From an uncultured Blautia sp. (GTDB lineage: Bacteria; Bacillota; Clostridia; Lachnospirales; Lachnospiraceae), in the NCBI GenBank assembly GCA_934409175.1, contig CAKRVX010000072.1, forward strand, positions 1 through 10,577: DNA of 10,577 nucleotides. The letters run 5' to 3'. Shown one piece after another: positions 1 to 6,769 of the stretch; position 1 is the first letter of the stretch, and the number at the start of each line of letters is the position of its first letter. The position numbers and the translations under genes were made by a program. The notes under the pieces are model-generated. The model did no database searches, was not told the origin of the DNA, and saw only the letters and a list, made by a program, of their open reading frames with translations.

Positions 1-1
1 A

Positions 2-37
2 GGAGAAAAAGGCGAAAGCGGAGGGAATATAGATTGA
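2..37 (+). CDS. 3' end of an upstream gene, product unknown (partial)
   Basis: Frame 2 is open from the left edge and reads GEKGESGGNID before a TGA at 35-37. The next gene starts with TTG at 34, so stop and start overlap as TTGA, the usual sign of translational coupling between genes of one operon. The visible 11 residues are a hydrophilic tail with no recognisable motif, so the product cannot be named. Only the overlap geometry supports it as a real gene end; frame 1 is also open to the edge. Confidence 0.5.
   Translation, partial: GEKGESGGNID
20..25 (+). promoter_or_regulatory. Ribosome binding site for the TTG-started fusion gene
   Basis: GGAGGG ends 8 nt before the TTG at 34. No in-frame ATG lies near, and this strong Shine-Dalgarno site is what fixes the unusual TTG start. 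It lies inside the last codons of the preceding gene. Confidence 0.7.
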
Positions 38-2523
38 AGGATTTATTATCAGAGATTGAGAGCTACTGGACTACCCGTGCGGAAGGGTATTCAGAGGTAA
101 ATCATAAAGAATTAAATGGAATGCAGAAAAGGGCATGGCTGGAAGTTCTGAAGAGCCAGTTTCCGGAGAAGGCGAAGGATGAGCTGAAGATCCTTGACAT
201 TGGAACAGGTCCGGGATTTTTCCCTGTTATTCTGGCAGAAGCGGGGTATAAGGTTACTGCTGTGGATTATACACAGGAGATGCTGGATACTGCGAAGAAG
301 AATGCAGGAGAGCTTTGCAGGAATATTACTTTTTATAAGATGGATGCGCAGAATCTGGAATTTAAAGATGGTGTGTTTGATGTAGTGATCAGCAGAAATC
401 TGACATGGAATCTGAAGGATCCTGAGAGAGCATATAAGGAATGGCGCCGTGTTCTGAAACCGGGCGGTAAGCTGCTTAATTTTGATGCAAACTGGTATGG
501 GTATCTTTATGATGAGGAGAAGCGTCGGTCTTATGAAGAAGACAGAAAGAGTGTGGAGAACGAGAATCTGGAAGATCATTATCTCTGTACAGATATAGAT
601 CGGATGGAGAAAATTGCATTGCAGATGCCGCTTTCTGCTATAAACAGACCTTCCTGGGACAGAAAACTGTTAAAAGAAAATGGTTTTGCATCTGTGGCAG
701 TGGATACAGAAATCTGGAAGCGTGTGTGGAGCCAGGAAGAGAAACTGAATTATCATTCTACGCCAATGTTTATGATCAGTGCAGTGAAAGAAACGAAAGA
801 TGTCTGGTCTGACGATGCAACAAATAATATGCCGGATTCTGCTGAGGAGATATTAAATACAGTTCCTGGGATGAAAAAGAGTGGATTTCTCAAACTTGGC
901 GGTGGAGAGTTTTCACTGCCTTATACCGTTATCTGCGGTGCTCATCGGGGGAAGACGGTTTTGATTACTGCGGCGGTCCACGCAGGAGAGTATGTGGGAA
1001 TTCAGGCTGCTGTTGAACTTGCGGATAAATTGAATCCGGAAAAGATTCATGGCAGAGTGATCGTAGTTAAGACAATCTGCCGAAAAGAATTTGAAGAGCG
1101 AAATGGCAGTGTATGTCCTGAGGATGAAAAAAATCTGAACCGTGTATTTCCGGGAACACCACGGGGGTCAAGAACAGAACGTCTGGCATATGAAGTGGTA
1201 CAGAAACTTCACAGCGTGGCAGATTATTATATTGATCTTCACAGTGGTGATGATTATGAACAACTGACACCGTATGTTTATTATGCCGGAAGGGCAGATA
1301 CAGATGTAGTTCAGGTGTCCAGAAAAATGGCTGAACAGGCAGATGTTCCTTATATGGTCAAATCTGATGTACCATCCGGCGGTTCTTATAATTATGCGGC
1401 GGCCTGTGGGATACCAAGTGTATTGATCGAACGTGGGCAGATGGGAGGATGGAGCTTGGAAGAAGTTCATTCCACCAGAAAAGATGTACGTAATATGTTG
1501 TGCTTTCTGGGAGTTTATGAGGGCCTGAGAAGTTACAGTAATTATTATCCTATGGAGATTGAAACAGTACGTTATCAGTCTGCCAGTGTGTCCGGTTTAT
1601 GGTACCCTGCCAAAATGCCGGGAGATATCATTAAAGTAGGGGAATTTCTTGGATGTATTAAAGATTATGAAGGAAATGTGCTGGAAACAAGTATATCCGA
1701 CTTAAACGGTGTGATTCTTTATCAGACGGGAAGCCTGCAGATTATCAAAGACGGCCCGATGATCGCATATGGAAGTTTCAGCCAGAGAAAAGATGAACGT
1801 AAAGAAAAGATTACTAATTACTGGACAAAAAGAAGCGACAGTTTTATGGTGCAGAGAAGAGCTGAGCTGCACAGTGAAATGGCAGATAAATGGATGGAAG
1901 AGATAGGGACTTTTCTTCCTGAGGGAAAGTTGAAAATTCTGGATGTGGGATGTGGTGCCGGATTTTTTACCATTCTTTTATCAAAGATGGGGCATGAAGT
2001 AACGGGTATTGACCTGACACCGGATATGATCACTCATTCCAGAGAACTGGCAAAAGAGGAAGGCGTATCCTGCAGCTTTGAAGTAATGGATGCAGAGAAT
2101 CCGGATTTCCCAGATGAGAGCTTTGATGTGATCGTATCCAGAAATCTTACCTGGACTTTACCGGATGCTGCCAGGGCATATAAAGAATGGCTCCGTGTAT
2201 TGAAACCAGGGGGAATTCTGATTAATGCAGACGCAAATTATGGAGCGGATAATTTTGCGGATACATCAGGACTCCCGGCAAATCATGCACACTTTGCAGT
2301 AGGAGATGCAATGATGCAGGAATGTGAGGAAATCAAAAGGCAGCTTCCGATCAGTTCCTATGTACGCCCGGCCTGGGACCTGGAAACGTTGGGCAGACTG
2401 GGGATAAGCAGATTTTCCATTGATCTGAGTATCAGTGGCAGGATTTATACCAAAAAAGATGAATTTTATAATCCGACACCTATGTTTCTGATCTGTGGGG
2501 AGAAAAAAAGAGGGATTCTGTAA
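34..2523 (+). CDS. Tri-domain fusion: SAM methyltransferase - AstE/AspA-like zinc hydrolase - SAM methyltransferase
   Basis: An 829-aa protein with three enzymatic modules in one reading frame. Residues 1-252 form a class I SAM methyltransferase: motif I DIGTGPG at 55-61, acidic residue D78 ending beta 2, D104 in DAQNLEF, and a LKPGG turn at 141-145. Residues about 268-582 resemble the succinylglutamate desuccinylase/aspartoacylase (M14-like) zinc hydrolases: HxxE at H316/E319, NLNRVFPG at 367-374, third zinc ligand H403 in DLHSG, and probable catalytic E466 in LIERG. Residues 589-829 are a second methyltransferase: DVGCGAG at 637-643, D660, D686, LKPGG at 723-727. The two methyltransferases are paralogous, sharing RNLTW, ARAYKEW/ERAYKEW, RPxWD and TPMF motifs. 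All catalytic signatures look intact, and there is no signal peptide or membrane segment, so it is probably cytoplasmic. It is coupled to an upstream gene by a TTGA overlap and is the last gene of its operon. The substrate is unknown. A role in making or trimming a small amino-acid-derived or metal-binding compound is speculation. Confidence 0.88.
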   Translation: MKDLLSEIESYWTTRAEGYSEVNHKELNGMQKRAWLEVLKSQFPEKAKDELKILDIGTGPGFFPVILAEAGYKVTAVDYTQEMLDTAKKNAGELCRNITFYKMDAQNLEFKDGVFDVVISRNLTWNLKDPERAYKEWRRVLKPGGKLLNFDANWYGYLYDEEKRRSYEEDRKSVENENLEDHYLCTDIDRMEKIALQMPLSAINRPSWDRKLLKENGFASVAVDTEIWKRVWSQEEKLNYHSTPMFMISAVKETKDVWSDDATNNMPDSAEEILNTVPGMKKSGFLKLGGGEFSLPYTVICGAHRGKTVLITAAVHAGEYVGIQAAVELADKLNPEKIHGRVIVVKTICRKEFEERNGSVCPEDEKNLNRVFPGTPRGSRTERLAYEVVQKLHSVADYYIDLHSGDDYEQLTPYVYYAGRADTDVVQVSRKMAEQADVPYMVKSDVPSGGSYNYAAACGIPSVLIERGQMGGWSLEEVHSTRKDVRNMLCFLGVYEGLRSYSNYYPMEIETVRYQSASVSGLWYPAKMPGDIIKVGEFLGCIKDYEGNVLETSISDLNGVILYQTGSLQIIKDGPMIAYGSFSQRKDERKEKITNYWTKRSDSFMVQRRAELHSEMADKWMEEIGTFLPEGKLKILDVGCGAGFFTILLSKMGHEVTGIDLTPDMITHSRELAKEEGVSCSFEVMDAENPDFPDESFDVIVSRNLTWTLPDAARAYKEWLRVLKPGGILINADANYGADNFADTSGLPANHAHFAVGDAMMQECEEIKRQLPISSYVRPAWDLETLGRLGISRFSIDLSISGRIYTKKDEFYNPTPMFLICGEKKRGIL

Positions 2524-2540
2524 AAAGAATTCCTCTTTTT
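2505..2540 (+). terminator. Intrinsic terminator overlapping the stop codon of the fusion gene
   Basis: A 15-bp stem pairs 2505-2519 with 2526-2540 (one G-U pair) around a 6-nt loop that holds most of the TAA stop. The 3' arm ends in TTTTT. The 5' arm is coding sequence for the last codons of the protein. The A-run on the 5' side means it might also work for - strand transcripts, though no - strand gene is seen here. Confidence 0.85.
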
Positions 2541-2574
2541 GTAGTATGGGGCGAAAGAGCAGGAACGGATTTTC

Positions 2575-2604
2575 TTGACTGTGAAAGGAAGAAAAATATA
2601 TAAT
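2575..2604 (+). promoter_or_regulatory. Sigma-A-type promoter P1 upstream of the SleB-family gene
   Basis: TTGACT (2575-2580), an 18-nt spacer, then TATAAT (2599-2604). It predicts a start near 2611, downstream of the preceding terminator and about 110 nt upstream of the start expected from the second promoter. No gene or obvious RNA lies between the two, so it most likely gives a longer leader for the SleB-family gene. Confidence 0.6.
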
Positions 2605-2659
2605 AAAAGCAGAAAGCAATCAGTAAACAGAACAAAAATAGAGTGGCCATCATTGGGTA

Positions 2660-2740
2660 AATGTTACAAAAATATAAAATATGCTTGACAGAATTAATTT
2701 TATTAAATATAATTTTCTTATAAATTACAGAAATGTTACA
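2660..2740 (+). repeat. AATGTTACA direct repeat bracketing promoter P2
   Basis: AATGTTACA occurs at 2660-2668 and again at 2732-2740, one copy upstream of the -35 and one just after the predicted transcription start, 72 bp apart. TTACAAAA at 2664-2671 also has an inverted partner TTTTGTAA at 2753-2760. The arrangement would suit a repressor operator, but the region is AT-rich and chance is possible. Confidence 0.25.
2685..2713 (+). promoter_or_regulatory. Perfect-consensus sigma-A promoter P2 of the SleB-family gene
   Basis: TTGACA (2685-2690), exactly 17 nt, then TATAAT (2708-2713). Both hexamers match the sigma-A consensus with optimal spacing. The predicted start is near 2720, giving a leader of about 67 nt to the ATG at 2787. 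It also argues against the ATG at 2733, which would sit only about 13 nt from the transcript start without a ribosome binding site. Confidence 0.85.
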
Positions 2741-2786
2741 TAAAGTAAATAATTTTGTAAATAGAAAACCACGAGGAATGGAAAAT

Positions 2787-3662
2787 ATGAAAGTTCAAAA
2801 AAAATCAGATCAATCCGGAAAAAAGAAAATTCATAAACGATCCGGAGATCCTGTTCGTAATTTTGTGCTGGTTACGGCATGTACCTGTATGGCAGTTGTT
2901 CTTGCAGTGGGGGGAAGAGTTACAGAAAGAAGCGGACGAAATGAGGTATATGCAGCTTCGGGGGACGATAACGAAACTTTTTCTGCTCAGCCTGACGAGA
3001 CGGAATCGGAAATTCTCCCAACAGGGATTGCCGGAGTGGTCTCAGGAGTAAACGGTACAGTAAACAGCCAGAAATCTGTAGAACGTATCGGAACATCCTG
3101 CGAACAGGTTATGGTCGGACAGCGTGTAAAGAAAATTGAGGACAGAGTGGCAGAATTTGATGTAAGCTCTTCCATGGAGAACAAAGTAAACGCTTTGGAT
3201 GAAAAAGCCATTGCAGCGGCACAAAATCCCAAGATTATGTCTGATGAAGATTATGATACTCTCCTGCATATTGTAGAGGCGGAAGCTGGAACAGAGGATA
3301 TAAAAGGAAGGGTTCTTGTTGCAAACGTAATTATGAATCGTGTAAAAAATGATGAATTTCCTGATACTGTCACAGACGTAGTGTGGGAGACAACTAATGG
3401 AGTTCCACAGTTTTCGCCGACATATGATGGCAGGATCAATGAAGTAGAAGTAACCGATGAAACCAAAGAAGCTGTACGACAGGCCCTGGAAGGAACTGAT
3501 TATTCAGAGGGGGCACTGTTTTTTATTCAGAAATCAGAAGCTGAAAAACATAATGTGACCTGGTTTGAAAAAGACCTTAAAAGATTGTTTAAACATGGCG
3601 TTCATGAATTTTATACATATCCGGATGAAGTGCAGGACACAGATAAATCAGATGCGCAGTAG
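2787..3662 (+). CDS. Membrane-anchored SleB-family (Hydrolase_2) cell wall hydrolase
   Basis: A 291-aa protein from the chosen ATG at 2787, which has GAGGA at 2773-2777, 9 nt upstream. Starts at 2733 and 2778 are in frame, but the first has no binding site and lies against the predicted transcript start. Residues 1-22 are strongly basic, and about 25-42 form one hydrophobic segment (FVLVTACTCMAVVLAV), a signal anchor or uncleaved signal. About 45-150 is a low-complexity acidic linker. Residues about 152-278 match the SleB/cell wall hydrolase domain, with the VEAEAGTED region holding the likely catalytic glutamate (E166), followed by GRVLVANVIMNRV and ending HEFYTY. SleB in Bacillus is a germination lytic transglycosylase that cuts spore cortex; many Clostridia carry additional copies acting on vegetative wall. 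No peptidoglycan-binding repeat and no YpeB partner are seen here. It sits alone between its own promoters and terminator. Confidence 0.85.
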   Translation: MKVQKKSDQSGKKKIHKRSGDPVRNFVLVTACTCMAVVLAVGGRVTERSGRNEVYAASGDDNETFSAQPDETESEILPTGIAGVVSGVNGTVNSQKSVERIGTSCEQVMVGQRVKKIEDRVAEFDVSSSMENKVNALDEKAIAAAQNPKIMSDEDYDTLLHIVEAEAGTEDIKGRVLVANVIMNRVKNDEFPDTVTDVVWETTNGVPQFSPTYDGRINEVEVTDETKEAVRQALEGTDYSEGALFFIQKSEAEKHNVTWFEKDLKRLFKHGVHEFYTYPDEVQDTDKSDAQ

Positions 3663-3672
3663 ATTGTTTGAG

Positions 3673-3713
3673 ACCACAGGCTTTTCTTTTACAGAAATGA
3701 CCTGTGGTTTTTT
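3673..3713 (+). terminator. Intrinsic terminator of the SleB-family gene
   Basis: ACCACAGG (3673-3680) pairs with CCTGTGGT (3701-3708), followed by a run of Ts to 3713. The 20-nt interior can fold further (TTTCT with AGAAA). It begins 10 nt after the TAG stop and separates this unit from thrC. Confidence 0.9.
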
Positions 3714-3774
3714 GTATTTCGTGGCATACATGGAAAATGAGATATAATTTAGGATGGTATTTTGCTAAAGCATA

Positions 3775-3783
3775 TGCTATAAT
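3775..3783 (+). promoter_or_regulatory. Extended -10 promoter of thrC
   Basis: TGCTATAAT (3775-3783) is a perfect extended -10 element. The position of a -35 (3755-3760, TGGTAT) is poor, which extended -10 promoters tolerate. The predicted start is near 3790, about 40 nt before the thrC ATG at 3830. Confidence 0.6.
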
Positions 3784-3829
3784 GTGCTCAATTGACAAAT
3801 ATTATTACTTTGGAAAGGCAGGAAACACA

Positions 3830-5320
3830 ATGCAGGTATTATACAAAAGCACACGTGGAAAAGACGAAACTGTAACAGCTTCTATGGCAATTTTAAAGGG
3901 ACTTTCTGAGGATGGTGGTTTATTTGTACCCACAGAGATCCCGAAGCTGGATGTTCCCATGGAGAAACTGGCACAGATGAGCTATCAGGAAACCGCTTAT
4001 GAGGTAATGAAGCGCTTTCTTACAGACTTTACGGAAGAAGAGTTAAAGAACTGCATCAACAATGCCTATGACAACAAATTTGATACAAAGGAAATCGCAC
4101 CGCTTCATGAAGCAGACGGAGCATATTTCCTGGAACTGTATCATGGTGCTACTATTGCGTTCAAGGATATGGCGTTATCCATTCTTCCTCATCTGATGAC
4201 AACTGCTGCGAAGAAAAATCAGGTAAAAAATGAGATCGTGATCCTTACTGCAACTTCAGGAGATACAGGAAAAGCAGCTATGGCTGGTTTTGCAGATGTT
4301 CCGGGAACAAAGATCATTGTTTTTTATCCGAAACATGGTGTAAGTCCCATTCAGGAGAAACAGATGGTGACCCAGAAAGGAAACAATACATTTGTAGTAG
4401 GAATTACAGGCAACTTTGATGACGCTCAGACTGCAGTGAAGATGATGTTTAATGATAAAGAACTGGAAGCAGAGCTTGATCAGGCCGGATATCAGTTTTC
4501 ATCAGCCAACTCTATCAATATCGGACGTCTGGTTCCTCAGATTGTTTATTATGTATATGCATATGCATCATTGGTAAGAGATGGTAAGATTAAGGACGGA
4601 CAGGAGATCAATGTGGTAGTACCTACTGGAAACTTTGGAAATATTCTTGCTGCATATTATGCAAAGCAGATGGGGCTTCCGGTGCACAAACTGATCTGTG
4701 CTTCCAATGATAATAAGGTTTTGTATGACTTTTTCCGTACAGGAACTTATGACAGAAAGAGAGAGTTTATTCTGACAACCTCTCCTTCCATGGATATTCT
4801 GATTTCCAGCAATCTGGAACGTCTGATTTACCGCATTGCAGGCAGTGATGCAAAGAAATGCGCAGAACTGATGCAATCTCTGACAACAGGTGGAGAATAT
4901 ACGATCACAGAAGAGATGAGAGCACAGCTTTCTGATTTTTATGGCAATTATTGTACAGAGAAAGAAACAGCAGAGACAATTGCAAAACTTTATAAAGACA
5001 GTCATTATGTAATTGATACACATACTGCGGTAGCGGCAGGCGTATATGATAAATATGTAAAAGACACAGGAGATACTGCGCCAACTGTTATTGCATCTAC
5101 AGCCAGTCCGTATAAATTTACGACAAGTGTTATGGATGCGCTGGGAATAGATACAAAGGATAAGGATGATTTTACCCTGGCTGATGAACTCAGTGAAATG
5201 TCAGGTGTGAAAGTTCCCCAGGCAGTTGAAACGATTCGTACAGCGCCTGTTCTGCATGATCGTGTAGTTGATGCACCGGATATGCCGGCAGCAGTAAAAG
5301 ATATCCTGGGTATAAAATAA
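3830..5320 (+). CDS. thrC: Threonine synthase
   Basis: A pyridoxal-phosphate enzyme that converts O-phospho-L-homoserine and water to L-threonine and phosphate, the last step of threonine synthesis in the cytoplasm. The chosen start at 3830 gives 496 aa (MQVLYKSTRG) and has AGGA 6 nt upstream. The frame is open back to 3704, but that extension covers the preceding terminator and the thrC promoter, so it is not coding. The N-terminal LYKSTRG...GLSEDGGLFVP and the length fit the long E. coli/yeast-type threonine synthase, not the shorter B. subtilis type. The Schiff-base lysine is K112 in IAFKD. The phosphate-binding loop is TSGDTGKAA at 142-150, with a glycine-rich VVPTGNFGN at 263-271. It is a single-gene unit without hom or thrB alongside, and no leader peptide or riboswitch is seen. 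No convincing terminator follows the stop. Confidence 0.96.
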   Translation: MQVLYKSTRGKDETVTASMAILKGLSEDGGLFVPTEIPKLDVPMEKLAQMSYQETAYEVMKRFLTDFTEEELKNCINNAYDNKFDTKEIAPLHEADGAYFLELYHGATIAFKDMALSILPHLMTTAAKKNQVKNEIVILTATSGDTGKAAMAGFADVPGTKIIVFYPKHGVSPIQEKQMVTQKGNNTFVVGITGNFDDAQTAVKMMFNDKELEAELDQAGYQFSSANSINIGRLVPQIVYYVYAYASLVRDGKIKDGQEINVVVPTGNFGNILAAYYAKQMGLPVHKLICASNDNKVLYDFFRTGTYDRKREFILTTSPSMDILISSNLERLIYRIAGSDAKKCAELMQSLTTGGEYTITEEMRAQLSDFYGNYCTEKETAETIAKLYKDSHYVIDTHTAVAAGVYDKYVKDTGDTAPTVIASTASPYKFTTSVMDALGIDTKDKDDFTLADELSEMSGVKVPQAVETIRTAPVLHDRVVDAPDMPAAVKDILGIK

Positions 5321-5388
5321 TTATACGTTGAGATTCATTGCAAATTAACAATCATGCAAAAGAAATTAAATAACATGAGTATTTTATG

Positions 5389-5417
5389 TTGAAAAAGAGA
5401 ATATACTAGAGTATAAT
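5389..5417 (+). promoter_or_regulatory. Sigma-A promoter of the 6S RNA
   Basis: TTGAAA (5389-5394), a 17-nt spacer, then TATAAT (5412-5417): one mismatch from the full consensus. The predicted start is near 5424, just before the 6S RNA fold. Confidence 0.8.
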
Positions 5418-5423
5418 AAAAAC

Positions 5424-5634
5424 AGTTAAAGAAATCAGATATCCTGGAATGTTCGAGGCCCCTTCTTTTTTTGAACCTACATCGACTTAAACGGGACTCC
5501 AAGATCGCATTACAGATGTCAGGCCGTCATTGCGCAGCGGAAGACAGAAGCAATGTTGAGGACACCCACCTGGCTGCGGCTAGGCGTCAATGGGAAGGGA
5601 ACGACATTCCGGGACTTAAATAAACAACGAATAC
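5424..5634 (+). ncRNA. ssrS: 6S RNA (SsrS)
   Basis: 6S RNA mimics an open promoter, binds the housekeeping RNA polymerase holoenzyme and dampens transcription in stationary phase. The rod-like fold can be traced. A closing stem pairs CCTGGAATGT (5443-5452) with ACATTCCGGG (5604-5613). A second helix pairs CCCTT (5460-5464) with AAGGG (5595-5599). A large asymmetric central bubble follows, and an apical arm has TGTC/GACA and CATTGC/GCAATG pairs around 5517-5564. The ATGTTCG and GGCC elements on the 5' side and CTGCGGC on the 3' side resemble the E. coli 6S sequence. It has its own near-consensus promoter and a terminator, and no open frame spans it. The mature ends are uncertain; the core is about 5440-5615. 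Identification is from fold and remembered family features, not from a covariance search. Confidence 0.78.
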
Positions 5635-5659
5635 AGAGCCGATGGAGGGCTCTTTTTTT
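5635..5659 (+). terminator. Intrinsic terminator of the 6S RNA
   Basis: AGAGCC (5635-5640) pairs with GGCTCT (5648-5653) around a 7-nt loop, running into seven Ts (5653-5659). The 6-bp stem is short, so some read-through into galM is plausible. Confidence 0.85.
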
Positions 5660-5705
5660 CGTAATAAGCGAAAACGAAAAATAAAAAGTTTGGGAGGAAA
5701 AGAAG

Positions 5706-6767
5706 ATGGGTGTTTCAGAAAGAAAATTTGGTGTACTTCCTGATGGAGAGCAGGTAAAGCTTTTTCATCTGGAGAATAAGTCAGGAGCCTATGTCGAGGT
5801 TACTGATTTTGGGGCAATTCTTGTGAAGGTATGTGTGCCGGATAAAGAAGGAAAATTGACAGATGTGGTTCTGGGGTATGATGATCTGGAGTCTTATGAA
5901 GTAAATGGATGCTTTTTCGGTGCGATAATCGGAAGAAGCGGTAATCGTATCGGTGGAGCAAAATTTTCTATTTATGGAAAAGAGGTTACACTTGTTCAGA
6001 ATGAGAATGATAATAATCTGCACAGTGGTCCGAATGGCTTTGAAAAGAAACTGTGGAAAGCAACAGAAATTTCACAGGAAAAAAATAGTGTGATTTTCAA
6101 CCGTATCAGCCCGGATGGTGAAAACGGATATCCAGGTGAATTTGATGTTAGTGTAAAATATGAGTTTACAGAAGAAAATGAACTGAAGATTCATTATCAG
6201 GGTGTCTGTGATGAGCCCACGATTGCAAATATGACCAACCATTCCTACTTTAATCTGAACGGTGAGGGCAGTGGTACAGCTATGGATCAGTATCTGACGA
6301 TTCATGCAAAATATTATACACCAGTTGCAGACAGCCATTCCATACCGACAGGTGAATACGCTGAGGTGGCAGGAACGCCGATGGATTTTACAACACCGAA
6401 GAAAATGGGACAGGATATCGATGCTGATTTCCAGCAACTTCAATTTACTGGTGGTTATGATCACAATTATGTTACAGATAATTATGCCAAGGGCAATCGC
6501 CGACTGATCGCAACGGCATACAGCAATAAAAGCGGAATTGCTATGGATGTTACTTCTGATTGTCCATGCGTTCAGTTTTATGCGGCTAATTTTGTCGAAA
6601 ATGAAAAAGGAAAAGAAGGACATGTTTATAATAAACGCGAGGCATTTTGTCTGGAAACACAGGTAGAGCCAAATGCTGTAAATACTGAAAACTTCCATTC
6701 TCCTGTTCTGGAAGCCGGAGAACAATATGATTCAAATACTTCCTATCGTTTTTACATTAAAGACTGA
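5706..6767 (+). CDS. galM: Aldose 1-epimerase (galactose mutarotase)
   Basis: Interconverts the alpha and beta anomers of hexoses such as galactose and glucose in the cytoplasm, feeding the Leloir pathway. It is 353 aa, the usual family length. GGGAGG at 5692-5697 lies 8 nt before the ATG. Family hallmarks are in order: GRSGNRIGGAKF with R81, NNLHSG with H106, TNHSYFNL with catalytic acid H179, GGYDHNYV with substrate-binding D252, and CLETQ with catalytic base E317, matching the roles of His96, His170 and Glu304 in the Lactococcus lactis enzyme. No galK, galT or galE is adjacent. It lies 46 bp after the 6S RNA terminator and no promoter is visible in that gap, so expression may come from read-through of the 6S unit or from an unrecognised promoter. 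Confidence 0.95.
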   Translation: MGVSERKFGVLPDGEQVKLFHLENKSGAYVEVTDFGAILVKVCVPDKEGKLTDVVLGYDDLESYEVNGCFFGAIIGRSGNRIGGAKFSIYGKEVTLVQNENDNNLHSGPNGFEKKLWKATEISQEKNSVIFNRISPDGENGYPGEFDVSVKYEFTEENELKIHYQGVCDEPTIANMTNHSYFNLNGEGSGTAMDQYLTIHAKYYTPVADSHSIPTGEYAEVAGTPMDFTTPKKMGQDIDADFQQLQFTGGYDHNYVTDNYAKGNRRLIATAYSNKSGIAMDVTSDCPCVQFYAANFVENEKGKEGHVYNKREAFCLETQVEPNAVNTENFHSPVLEAGEQYDSNTSYRFYIKD

Positions 6768-6769
6768 TA

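Noticed and set aside
112..579. Open frames on the - strand opposite the fusion gene, thrC, galM and the SpoIID-family gene
   Set aside because: They lie wholly inside well-supported + strand genes. Their Cys/Ile/His-rich composition is typical of antisense readings, and they lack recognisable domains and convincing ribosome binding sites.
3743..3748. TATAAT upstream of thrC as a second -10
   Set aside because: No -35 at acceptable spacing and no TG extension; TGCTATAAT at 3775-3783 is far better.
3792..3797. TTGACA just upstream of thrC as a -35
   Set aside because: No -10 about 17 nt downstream (AAGGCA at 3815-3820), and transcription would begin too close to or inside the gene.
3704..3829. 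Upstream extension of thrC giving a 538-aa protein
   Set aside because: The extra 42 codons start inside the preceding terminator and run through the extended -10 promoter. There is no binding site at 3704, while 3830 has AGGA 6 nt upstream and the classic MQVLYKSTRG start.
5321..5388. Terminator or small gene directly after thrC
   Set aside because: Only a weak TTGCA/TGCAA pairing with no T-run, and no open frame with a binding site; nothing supportable before the 6S promoter.
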